A stretch of 7,609 bases of DNA from Flavobacteriales bacterium (GCA_007129985.1 SKUL01000055.1:1-7609), one strand, 5' to 3'. Counted from the stretch's first letter, positions 1-6,160 are shown. Program-made: numbers and translations. The notes: generated by a model from the sequence alone, not told the origin.

Positions 1-47
1 ATAAATGAAACGAATGATGCGCGAACGAGGTCAAAAAAATTGTGATG

Positions 48-773
48 TCATTGATATTGGGGCTTTAGATATCCCTTCAATAGAGAGCCTCCTTTCCATG
101 TTCCCAACGATTTATACGGCTGCAATCGGGTAAACATCTCTTCCCTAAACCCGTCATGCTCACGGGTAACACGAACCGCCTCTCCATGAAATGTTTGCAT
201 GGCAAAAGACTCCATATGTTCTTTGCTCTCCCAGATGCTAAAAGTGGCCTGCTCCATTAGAGGTATCTCCCCTACCCCTTTGGTAAAGACCAGCCCGGGG
301 TAATCTTCATGCTCACGACTCACGCGTGGAACCATCTTCCAGAAACCGTAAAGAAATCTGGTCTTCAAAGTGGCCCGGGTCAGAGCAGCAATCAAAGTGT
401 TGTTTGGATCCGGTGAGGAAACGCGCCATTGGTCAAACCCACTCCACGAGCCACGCGAACTGATGGGTCTTAAGAAAACCGTGAACTGCTCCTCGCTGTG
501 CGATTTAAATTCATCCATCAGAGCACTTTGCACATATGCCTCCGCTGCTGACTCATCGCGCCACACCCCGAGCATCCCGTAAACACTGAAGTCGGGCCAG
601 ATGCTGTAACCGTATCCGCTTCCGGTACCGAGGGGCTTGTAAAATTCCATACCCTCCATCTTCCGCATCGGAGCACGGGCACCGTACATTTGTTTCATGC
701 CCCATACCTTGTTAAAGCCGCGGTAGCGAAAAAACGAGACAGTTACAATCTGATCGGTGGATGATTCAGCCAT
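48..773 (-). CDS. crtA: CrtA-related carotenoid oxygenase (spheroidene monooxygenase / carotenoid 2-hydroxylase family)
   Basis: Predicted to oxygenate C-2 of an acyclic carotenoid end. CrtA of purple bacteria makes a 2-keto group; a crtA-related gene of a marine Flavobacterium was shown to be a carotenoid 2-hydroxylase in myxol synthesis. In this 241-residue protein, family features appear in order: SFFR near residues 13-16, PLGTGSGYGY near 47-56, RGSWSG at 107-112, GLVFTKGVGE near 160-169, and TFSIWES near 177-183 followed by H196. Length is normal for CrtA. An in-frame GTG at 794 would add seven residues, but it overlaps a good promoter box (794-801), so I chose the ATG at 773. It is divergent from crtD and cruF, which make its expected substrate. 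Family call is firm; hydroxylase versus ketolase cannot be decided here and is inferred from the neighbours. Confidence 0.82.
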   Translation of the reverse strand: MAESSTDQIVTVSFFRYRGFNKVWGMKQMYGARAPMRKMEGMEFYKPLGTGSGYGYSIWPDFSVYGMLGVWRDESAAEAYVQSALMDEFKSHSEEQFTVFLRPISSRGSWSGFDQWRVSSPDPNNTLIAALTRATLKTRFLYGFWKMVPRVSREHEDYPGLVFTKGVGEIPLMEQATFSIWESKEHMESFAMQTFHGEAVRVTREHDGFREEMFTRLQPYKSLGTWKGGSLLKGYLKPQYQ

Positions 774-776
774 TTT

Positions 777-812
777 TTTGATGGTGGGTCGCACAAAACT
801 ATTCTAATATTG
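777..812 (+). promoter_or_regulatory. Weak candidate promoter for crtD-cruF
   Basis: TTTG (777-780) and TAATATTG (805-812, one mismatch to TAnnTTTG) are 24 nt apart, slightly wider than typical. If used, transcription would start near 818, downstream of the TTG at 810, which would favour the TTG at 843 as the crtD start. It interleaves with the divergent crtA promoter, so the two could be regulated together. Confidence 0.25.
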
Positions 813-826
813 TATTGTGATTACAA
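794..826 (-). promoter_or_regulatory. Promoter of the crtA-like gene
   Basis: On the minus strand TAGTTTTG (794-801) matches the Bacteroidota -7 consensus TAnnTTTG exactly, and a TTG (824-826) lies 22 nt upstream, within the usual range. Transcription would begin near 787, giving a leader of about 15 nt before the ATG at 773. It would rule out the GTG at 794 as the start. Prediction only. Confidence 0.45.
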
Positions 827-2300
827 CCCAACAAGCCGAAAGTTGAAAATCGCGGTAATCGGGGCAGGGATTGGAGGGCTCGGAGCAGCTATCCGCCTAA
901 GCCTCAAAGGTCATGAGGTAACAGTTTTTGAAGCCAACAACTATGCGGGTGGCAAACTCACAGATATTGAAGTGGGTGGATATCGCTTTGATGCAGGCCC
1001 ATCCCTTTTTACCATGCCGGAAAATGTGACAGACCTTTTTACCGATGCCGGAAAAAACCCGGATGACTACTTCCGCTACAAGCGCGTCGGTGAATCTTGC
1101 CGCTACTTTTATCCGGACGGCACACATTTTATCGCTTATGATGAACCCGATAGGTTTGCCGAGGAATGCGAAAAAGTGCTCGGTGTACCCCAAAAGAAAG
1201 TTCGAGACTATCTGGCCCACAGCGAAAAGCTCTTCAACCTTACCGCCGATCTGTTCATGAAGAACTCGCTACACAAGCTGAGAACCTATTTGAGCTTTGA
1301 TACTTTCAAGTCCTTTTTGCAGATCCACAGGCTTGAGTTAACCAAAACCATGAACAAGGCCAATGAAGATAGGCTTGGGCACCCCAAGTTGGTACAGTTG
1401 TTCAACAGATTTGCTACCTATAACGGCTCCAATCCGTACATCGCTCCCGGAGTACTCAATATCATTCCACATCTGGAGATGAGCATTGGCACCTTTTTCC
1501 CGGAAGGAGGCATGGCCAGCATTAGCCGAAGCGTCGAAAAGCTTGCCCGAGAGTTGGGAGTAGAATTTGAATTCAATGCCCCTGTGGAGCAAATTCTCAT
1601 TGATAAAAACGTAGCCAAAGGCGTTCGGGTACACGGCAAAAACCGGCTTTTTGACCGCGTGGTGAGCAACATGGATGTAGTGCCTACCTACCGAAGACTG
1701 ATGCCCACCCAACCCGCACCCGAGCGCACCCTGAGGCAAGACCGCTCCACCTCCGCTGTGATATTTTACTGGGGGATTCGCAAGAAATTCGAAAATCTAG
1801 GCTTACAAAACATCTTCTTTTCTGAGAATTACCGCGAGGAGTTCCGGTTTTTGAGCGAGGTCAAGAATATCAGTAATGACCCGACTGTGTATATTCATAT
1901 CTCTTCCGTGCTTGAGCCGGATGATGCACCAGCGGGATGTATGAACTGGTACATTTTGGTAAATGCACCACACAACACAGGGCAAAACTGGGATGAAATC
2001 ATCGCCCGCACACGCAAAAACGTGATCAAGCGCTTGAGCAAAGAATTGGGTGAAGACATTGAGTCACTGATTGAAGTAGAGGATTTTCTCGATCCACGGC
2101 GCATTGAAATGAGAACTTCCTCATTTCAGGGCTCGCTGTATGGAGCAAGTTCAAACGGGCTTTTTAATTCGTTTATCCGGCACCCAAATTTTAGTCAGCG
2201 GGTAAAGGGCTTGTACTTTTGCGGCGGAAGTGTGCACCCCGGCGGCGGAATTCCGCTATGTTTGCTGTCCGGAAAGATTGTAGCAGACCTGATTAAATGA
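810..2300 (+). CDS. crtD: 1-hydroxycarotenoid 3,4-desaturase, CrtD-type (CrtI-family FAD enzyme)
   Basis: Predicted to introduce the 3',4' double bond into a 1'-hydroxylated acyclic carotenoid end. The protein (496 residues, normal for the family) opens with an FAD/NAD-binding Rossmann motif IGAGIGGLG (about 17-25), followed by the conserved FDAGPSLFTMP stretch, and ends with the carotenoid-desaturase signature GLYFCGGSVHPGGGIP (about 467-482). Pairing with cruF and a crtA homologue argues for CrtD rather than phytoene desaturase CrtI. The start is odd: after the in-frame stop at 762 there is no ATG before the Rossmann motif. The choices are TTG at 810 (given here) or TTG at 843, which would give MKIAVIGAG, a typical family N-terminus. 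The stop overlaps the cruF start by 4 nt (ATGA), implying translational coupling. Confidence 0.86.
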   Translation: MYCDYNPTSRKLKIAVIGAGIGGLGAAIRLSLKGHEVTVFEANNYAGGKLTDIEVGGYRFDAGPSLFTMPENVTDLFTDAGKNPDDYFRYKRVGESCRYFYPDGTHFIAYDEPDRFAEECEKVLGVPQKKVRDYLAHSEKLFNLTADLFMKNSLHKLRTYLSFDTFKSFLQIHRLELTKTMNKANEDRLGHPKLVQLFNRFATYNGSNPYIAPGVLNIIPHLEMSIGTFFPEGGMASISRSVEKLARELGVEFEFNAPVEQILIDKNVAKGVRVHGKNRLFDRVVSNMDVVPTYRRLMPTQPAPERTLRQDRSTSAVIFYWGIRKKFENLGLQNIFFSENYREEFRFLSEVKNISNDPTVYIHISSVLEPDDAPAGCMNWYILVNAPHNTGQNWDEIIARTRKNVIKRLSKELGEDIESLIEVEDFLDPRRIEMRTSSFQGSLYGASSNGLFNSFIRHPNFSQRVKGLYFCGGSVHPGGGIPLCLLSGKIVADLIK

Positions 2301-2935
2301 AGCCTTTGAAAATCAACTTCCTTCAGATTTCCATTCTCATTGTTGTGGTAACCCACGTGGTAGGGATGGTTGGATTTGTATCGCCGTGGCAAGAGCTGTT
2401 TATTTCACTCACGCCCTTTCACTTACTCCTTTCCGCGGGACTGCTGCTGGCCAACCAGGAGGACAAAAGCAAAAACTTTTGGTTCGCAGTAGTCGGAGTG
2501 GTGGCTGCAGGCTATTTGGTTGAATTATTGGGCATTCAAACCGGAGTTATTTTCGGAGAATACAGCTATGACCGTGCCCTGGGACCCAAAATAGGTGATA
2601 CTCCTCCTGTTATTGGCGTAAACTGGATGATGTTGGTGGTTGCGGTGGCTGCGCTGGTTTCGCGAATCAACACTCCATTCGTTATCAAGGCGATGTTAGG
2701 TGCGATGGTACTTGTGGGGATTGACTATCTCATTGAGCCCGTTGCGATTGCCTATGATTTCTGGCACTGGCACCAAGCCACAGTCCCTACCCACAACTAT
2801 CTGGGCTGGCTCATCACGGCTTTCATCTTTTTCGGGGTGTACCTGAGTGTGGTGAAGAACAAATCAAATCCACTGGCCTGGATTCTGCTGCTCATGCAGA
2901 TCATTTTCTTCGGGGTGTTGAATTTTACGGTGTAA
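2297..2935 (+). CDS. cruF: CruF-type carotenoid 1',2'-hydratase, integral membrane protein
   Basis: CruF (DUF422/carotenoid biosynthesis family) adds water across the terminal psi-end double bond of gamma-carotene or a relative, giving the 1'-hydroxy group that CrtD needs. The 212-residue protein has about seven hydrophobic segments (near 10-28, 34-52, 61-80, 105-124, 128-151, 169-186, 193-210). Family-type motifs include GVIFGEYSY (83-91), VNW (108-110), the charged pair D143 and E147-P148 inside a membrane segment, and WHWH (156-159). The ATG lies in an ATGA overlap with the crtD stop, so the two are almost certainly one operon. Its last 11 nt overlap the end of the convergent thioesterase gene. 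A CrtC-type hydratase is unrelated in sequence and is not an alternative. Confidence 0.84.
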   Translation: MKPLKINFLQISILIVVVTHVVGMVGFVSPWQELFISLTPFHLLLSAGLLLANQEDKSKNFWFAVVGVVAAGYLVELLGIQTGVIFGEYSYDRALGPKIGDTPPVIGVNWMMLVVAVAALVSRINTPFVIKAMLGAMVLVGIDYLIEPVAIAYDFWHWHQATVPTHNYLGWLITAFIFFGVYLSVVKNKSNPLAWILLLMQIIFFGVLNFTV

Positions 2936-3365
2936 TATGCTCACCGAAGCCAATCCTATCGGCCGGATACTGGTTAAACGTCCCTGAGCCTGTGCACAGA
3001 AGTACTCCTGATTCCTTGTCGTGAATAGTGCCCGAAGCGGAAATGAGTCGCTTGCCTTCAAAATCCACTTTGCCCCTCCCCACCAGCACCATCCCCGGTT
3101 TAACAGGACGGAAATAATTGATTTTGAACTCCACGGTGGAAACAAGCCTGCCGCTTTCTGCGGATAAAGACAAAGCCGAAACGCCCAAAATCCCATCCAT
3201 TAAAGCTGAGACAGCCCCTCCATGAGCCGCCAACGGGTTGGATAAATGTAAATCGGCGACAGGCATGGTATATTGAACCTCACCTGGTTGGATAACTTCC
3301 AGTTCCATGCCCATGAAGCGGCCAAAGGCATTCACTTTATTGTATATCTTCAACAGGTCGTGCAT
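2925..3365 (-). CDS. PaaI-type hotdog-fold thioesterase
   Basis: Cytoplasmic acyl- or aryl-CoA thioesterase of the PaaI/YbgC-like hotdog group, 146 residues. The diagnostic segment is SNPLAAHGGAVSALMDG (42-58): N43, H48-G-G and D57 occupy the positions of the PaaI active-site Asn, HGG motif and Asp nine residues after the His. The following TVEFKINYFRPVKPG (77-91) and the Gly-rich C-terminal strand are typical of the fold. It begins 2 nt after the stop of the upstream DUF7793-like gene, so they are co-transcribed. The substrate cannot be told from sequence; neither phenylacetate nor menaquinone genes are nearby. Its stop lies inside the end of cruF on the other strand. Confidence 0.82.
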   Translation of the reverse strand: MHDLLKIYNKVNAFGRFMGMELEVIQPGEVQYTMPVADLHLSNPLAAHGGAVSALMDGILGVSALSLSAESGRLVSTVEFKINYFRPVKPGMVLVGRGKVDFEGKRLISASGTIHDKESGVLLCTGSGTFNQYPADRIGFGEHITP

Positions 3366-3367
3366 GT

Positions 3368-3754
3368 TTACTGCTTTTTAAGCCATTCTTCCGCTTTGTT
3401 CATATCACTGAAAGCCCTCACCGGATAGCTCGGTTTGTCGAAACGCAAAAAGAAATTAACCACCATACGAGCTGGGAGGGTGTTGAACACAATGGCCGAA
3501 CTATGAATAAGCTCTGTAATGTGGGATTTGGCTGCGTACTTACGTGCCGCCGGGTCGAAGTTAATATGCTTGTTTCTGAAGTCCACCATATTTTTGAAAG
3601 GCTTTCCACCACAGAGCTTAGCCAGTATGTCGTCTATTTCTTGCATGTGCGATACTTCCACATCCGAACCTGTTTTAAAGCTGGTATGAATCCAGCCCTT
3701 TTCATCCTGCCAGATTTCACAAACTTCTGTCTCTATTTTCTTAATCGCACCCAT
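3368..3754 (-). CDS. DUF7793 / STAS-SEC14-like small protein of unknown function
   Basis: A soluble 128-residue protein without signal peptide or membrane segment. It resembles a Bacteroidota family with a SpoIIAA/STAS-like alpha/beta fold (DUF7793). Visible family-like features are MVDFR at 56-60, the AARKY helix start at 69-73, VVNFFLRFDKPSYPVRAF at 98-115, and the closing AEEWL at 121-125. No biochemical role is established for these proteins; the STAS-like fold suggests protein or ligand binding, not catalysis. It is first in a two-gene unit with the thioesterase (2-nt gap) and is divergent from the SiaC-family gene, which also encodes a small signalling-type protein. Start ATG at 3754 follows a good promoter box at 3804-3811. 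The family call is by eye. Confidence 0.68.
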   Translation of the reverse strand: MGAIKKIETEVCEIWQDEKGWIHTSFKTGSDVEVSHMQEIDDILAKLCGGKPFKNMVDFRNKHINFDPAARKYAAKSHITELIHSSAIVFNTLPARMVVNFFLRFDKPSYPVRAFSDMNKAEEWLKKQ

Positions 3755-3803
3755 CTCACAGTTCAGAATCGGGCGTGAAATTGGCCATATTATCCTAAAC
3801 TGT

Positions 3804-3811
3804 CAAATTTA
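3804..3811 (-). promoter_or_regulatory. -7 promoter box for the DUF7793-thioesterase unit
   Basis: On the minus strand TAAATTTG matches TAnnTTTG exactly. Transcription would begin near 3797, leaving a leader of about 43 nt before the ATG at 3754. I see no convincing TTG at the right distance upstream, so the -33 element is weak or absent. Confidence 0.4.
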
Positions 3812-3864
3812 CAGCAGATCAGTGATTAAATTAATGCGTTAAAAAATGCAATAAAACCAAGCCG

Positions 3865-3891
3865 TTGCTTTGCCAAAATCTCTTACTTTCG
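3865..3891 (+). promoter_or_regulatory. Candidate promoter for siaC-GNAT
   Basis: TACTTTCG (3884-3891) is one base from TAnnTTTG, with TTG (3865-3867) 16 nt upstream. The start would be near 3897, giving a short leader of about 13 nt before the ATG at 3910. It lies about 75 bp from the divergent DUF7793 box, so the 155-nt gap 3755-3909 appears to hold back-to-back promoters. Confidence 0.35.
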
Positions 3892-3909
3892 CTTTCAAAA
3901 CTAACCTGC

Positions 3910-4296
3910 ATGAGTACTTACAGTACCCAGGAAACTGAAAAAACACCGGCCATTCATTTTGACGGGGTCAATGGCAGACTCGAATTAAGAGGAAAGTCTG
4001 TTCCAGAAGACTCGTTCAAGTTTTTTCAGCCCATGCACGATTGGCTGGATCAATACATTGAAAGCCCAGCTGCGGAAACTGAACTTAATGTTGCACTGGA
4101 GTATTTCAACACAAGTAGCGCCAAAGTTCTGTTGGAGGTTTTCAAAAAAATGAACCGCTTACACCAAAGTGGTAAAACGAAACTCACCATCAATTGGGTG
4201 TATGAGGACGACGACGATGATATGCTGGAAGCCGGTCAGGATTACCAGAGTATAGTTGACATACCCATGAATTTTGTAGCGATTGACAGCTTTTGA
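3910..4296 (+). CDS. SiaC-family regulatory phosphoprotein (DUF1987)
   Basis: In Pseudomonas aeruginosa SiaC is phosphorylated by the SiaB kinase and dephosphorylated by the SiaA PP2C-type phosphatase; the unphosphorylated form activates the diguanylate cyclase SiaD. This 128-residue homologue shows the family pattern: TPAIHFDGVNGRLELRGKSVPED (12-34), LEYFNTSSAK (63-72), and INWVYEDDDDDMLEAGQDY (94-112). T68 in YFNTSS aligns with the phosphorylated Thr of SiaC. I chose the ATG at 3910; a TTG at 3865 would add 15 residues but overlaps the predicted promoter. No SiaA, SiaB or SiaD partner is encoded in the window, so it is an orphan here. Its stop overlaps the downstream start by 4 nt (TTGA). 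Family call strong; partners unknown. Confidence 0.85.
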   Translation: MSTYSTQETEKTPAIHFDGVNGRLELRGKSVPEDSFKFFQPMHDWLDQYIESPAAETELNVALEYFNTSSAKVLLEVFKKMNRLHQSGKTKLTINWVYEDDDDDMLEAGQDYQSIVDIPMNFVAIDSF

Positions 4297-4817
4297 GTAG
4301 CATTGCTGATTCATCATTACCCGCGAGTAGGCGAATTTCCTTTCTTCCTCCGAATCCGGATGTAGCGCAATGGCTGTTTGAATTGCATCGGGACTCCCGA
4401 TTTACCAAACACCTTTGCTATACGGGCTGGAGCTCACCATCCGAAACGGCCAGCTACCTACTTAAGGAAATTGAATACCACCACCATTTTGGTTACGGCC
4501 AATGGCTTCTAAAAGAGTATGAAACCGGAAAATTAATTGGTATGGCCGGTTTTCAACCACCAGAGCATGAGGGGTTGCCCGAGCTGAGTTATCGTCTTGC
4601 ACCGCCACATTGGGGAAGGGGGTTGGTTACTGAAGCAGTGGAATCATTGCTTGAGTTTGGCTTTACCCGGCTCAAGTTTGAAGGTATAAAAGCACGGGTT
4701 AAACGCGAAAACAGCGCATCTATCAGAATCTTACATCGTGCAGGATTTGAACAGATCACACATGGCCTGGAAGCGATTAAGTTATTCAAAATCATGCGGA
4801 ATAGTTACATTAGTTAA
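4293..4817 (+). CDS. GNAT N-acetyltransferase, RimJ/RimL type
   Basis: Predicted acetyl-CoA-dependent N-acetyltransferase of the RimJ/RimL group, 174 residues. The acetyl-CoA loop is HWGRGLVTEA (106-115), preceded by strand ELSYRLAPP, and motif B is NSASIRILHRAGFE (140-153), the usual Asn-containing C-terminal segment. The target (protein N-terminus, small molecule or antibiotic) cannot be read from sequence. No ATG occurs before Met84, which lies well inside the domain; the TTG at 4293 overlaps the siaC stop as TTGA, the TTG counterpart of an ATGA overlap, so initiation by coupling is likely. It ends in an 8-nt tail-to-tail overlap with the cyclophilin gene. Confidence 0.85.
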   Translation: MSSIADSSLPASRRISFLPPNPDVAQWLFELHRDSRFTKHLCYTGWSSPSETASYLLKEIEYHHHFGYGQWLLKEYETGKLIGMAGFQPPEHEGLPELSYRLAPPHWGRGLVTEAVESLLEFGFTRLKFEGIKARVKRENSASIRILHRAGFEQITHGLEAIKLFKIMRNSYIS

Positions 4818-5673
4818 TCACTTCAACCTTCAGAATTTCTACATCTTCGCGGGGCCATTCTCGCTGATCGGCCGGCACCTTGCTGATTTTATCCACCACA
4901 TCCATACCCCTGATGACTTCGCCAAAAACGGTATGCTCACCGTCCAGATGAGGTGCGCCCCCTTCCGTTTGATAGATTTTGCGATGTTCGGATGAGAAGG
5001 ATTTGTCGTGATCGCGTTCCAGCGCCATGAGCTGCGGTTCGTCGAAAGTGCGCCCAACCACAATAAAAAAGTCATATTCCGACGAGCGCTTTTCAGGGTT
5101 CTTTTCATATGGTCTTGCTGCAGAAACTGCACCACGACGATGTATCAGGTGCGGCTTAAATTCGGGATTGGGCGCATAGGAGCCTATCAGCACACGCTTC
5201 AGGTAAAGCTCCTCCCTGTCGCTGCTTCCCGCCTGAATGATAAAACCGGGTACTACGCGGGTAAAAAGGGTTTCTTTGAAGTAATTCCTCTTCGACAACA
5301 TCAAAAAACTGGCGCTGTGAATGGGGGTTTCGTCAAAAAGGCGGATATCAATTTCGCCGAGATTGGTGGTAATTCTCACCACGCGCTCGGGGTTTTCTTC
5401 CCAAAATTTCCGCAGGAATTTTTCGTGGTTGGCCTGCTTAAGGACGGGAAACTCTCTCTTCTCCTCAACCGGAACGGCCTGCTCTACTGATTCAGGTGGC
5501 GTCTGTTTTTGCTCTGTAACTTCATTTTGAGAGTCCTGTTGTTGCTTCTCAACATCACCACAGGCCGTGAACACAACAACCGCGATTGCCAGCCTCAAAA
5601 TCTGTTTCGCCGAGCAAGGCCATAAAAAAAACCCGCCGTTTGGGCGGGAGTCTGATTTCGTTATTGAATCCAT
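4810..5673 (-). CDS. Cyclophilin-type peptidyl-prolyl isomerase lipoprotein (5' end uncertain)
   Basis: Predicted cis-trans prolyl isomerase anchored to the cell envelope. In the full 287-residue ORF, a hydrophobic stretch (25-37) ends in VFTAC at Cys38, an imperfect lipobox, followed by a Gln/Glu-rich spacer (about 39-75) and a cyclophilin domain (about 97-286). The active-site segment FTRVVPGFIIQ (137-147) has the catalytic Arg139; DFFIVVG (201-207) and LDGEHTVFGEV (243-253) are conserved. The position of the cyclosporin-binding Trp of human cyclophilin A is His242. The ATG at 5673 directly abuts the TAA of the upstream gene, and a strong terminator (5624-5648) encodes residues about 9-17. 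The true start may therefore lie downstream, but the only in-frame candidate is TTG at 5598, leaving just 12 residues before the Cys. The boundary given is the ORF limit. Confidence 0.8.
   Translation of the reverse strand: MDSITKSDSRPNGGFFLWPCSAKQILRLAIAVVVFTACGDVEKQQQDSQNEVTEQKQTPPESVEQAVPVEEKREFPVLKQANHEKFLRKFWEENPERVVRITTNLGEIDIRLFDETPIHSASFLMLSKRNYFKETLFTRVVPGFIIQAGSSDREELYLKRVLIGSYAPNPEFKPHLIHRRGAVSAARPYEKNPEKRSSEYDFFIVVGRTFDEPQLMALERDHDKSFSSEHRKIYQTEGGAPHLDGEHTVFGEVIRGMDVVDKISKVPADQREWPREDVEILKVEVIN
5624..5648 (-). terminator. Rho-independent terminator after the DUF1883 gene
   Basis: Read on the minus strand, CCCGCC (5648-5643) and GGCGGG (5637-5632) form a 6-bp all-GC stem with a 5-nt loop, followed directly by eight T (5631-5624). 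The hairpin starts 25 nt after the DUF1883 stop, the usual distance. It lies within the 5' part of the cyclophilin ORF as bounded by its first ATG. Confidence 0.85.
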
Positions 5674-6021
5674 TTATTCCAGTGTATCGTCGTATTCTGC
5701 TTCCAATTTGGTGTGTGTTTCATTTTGCGGTAAACCATTCAGGTAATCAAATTCAGGCGGAGTTAACTCAACCCTTGCCGTCACATCAATCGGATTGTTG
5801 AACGACCCCTTTTCTACCACTGCTATGTACACTCCTTTCTTCGGGACCTCAAAAACCGCCGGTGATTTCTCGGTAAAACCTCCCCAATAATCATAGGTAA
5901 AGCCCTTTTTGTATCGAGAAAACGCTTCAGGAGTGAAAAACTTAACCACAGCTGGTTTGTCAATGTGAACTTTGATAAGCTGCTTGCGCTTTCCGTAGAT
6001 TTTTTGACGTAAGATTTTCAT
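5674..6021 (-). CDS. DUF1883-domain protein
   Basis: A 115-residue protein resembling DUF1883, a small beta-rich domain of unknown function. Matching features are VVKFFTPEAFSRYKKG (25-40), DYWGGF (44-49), KSPAVFEVPKKGVYIAVV (52-69), and an acidic, weakly conserved tail (about 88-115). No signal peptide is present and the N-terminus is basic. The open frame continues upstream to 6171, but that extension runs through the terminator at 6124-6160 and its translation looks unnatural. The ATG at 6021 (MKILRQKIYG) is therefore chosen, supported by a promoter-like element 30-60 nt upstream. It has its own terminator 25 nt after the stop, so it is probably largely monocistronic although the cyclophilin frame follows in the same register. 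Confidence 0.72.
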   Translation of the reverse strand: MKILRQKIYGKRKQLIKVHIDKPAVVKFFTPEAFSRYKKGFTYDYWGGFTEKSPAVFEVPKKGVYIAVVEKGSFNNPIDVTARVELTPPEFDYLNGLPQNETHTKLEAEYDDTLE

Positions 6022-6050
6022 GGCGACTGGTTTTTGGTGGTGAGATGGCT

Positions 6051-6082
6051 TGAAGGTACAAAAAAATGATGGCTTTTCCAAA
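6051..6082 (-). promoter_or_regulatory. Promoter for the DUF1883 gene
   Basis: On the minus strand TTTG (6082-6079), a 20-nt spacer, then TACCTTCA (6058-6051), a two-mismatch version of TAnnTTTG. Initiation would fall near 6044, giving a leader of about 23 nt to the ATG at 6021. Spacing is right; the -7 box is imperfect. Confidence 0.4.
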
Positions 6083-6123
6083 TAAAACCTGCCTGCAAGA
6101 TTAGATTGGTAAGGCAACAGCAC

Positions 6124-6160
6124 AAAAAAAACGGGTCGCCATTTTGAGATGGGCGACCCG
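6124..6160 (-). terminator. Strong Rho-independent terminator without an adjacent gene
   Basis: Read on the minus strand, CGGGTCGCC (6160-6152) pairs perfectly with GGCGACCCG (6140-6132), 9 bp with an 11-nt loop, followed by eight T (6131-6124). No protein-coding gene ends just upstream on this strand: the nearest is the HEPN-like gene at 6530, and another terminator (6367-6391) lies between. It may end an unannotated RNA starting between about 6365 and 6170, or serve as a second stop for read-through. Confidence 0.82.

Noticed and set aside
5..133. 42-codon plus-strand ORF at the left edge, preceded by TAA
   Set aside because: Mostly antisense to the conserved end of the crtA-like gene and too short to judge. 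The first 47 nt hold nothing I can identify.
1338..1739. Open frame of 133 codons on the minus strand within crtD
   Set aside because: Lies fully antisense to the conserved CrtD core, has no domain-like sequence, and is explained by codon use of crtD.
5008..5490. Plus-strand open frame of 160 codons
   Set aside because: Antisense to the cyclophilin domain, whose motifs are unmistakable; the plus-strand translation is unlike any family.
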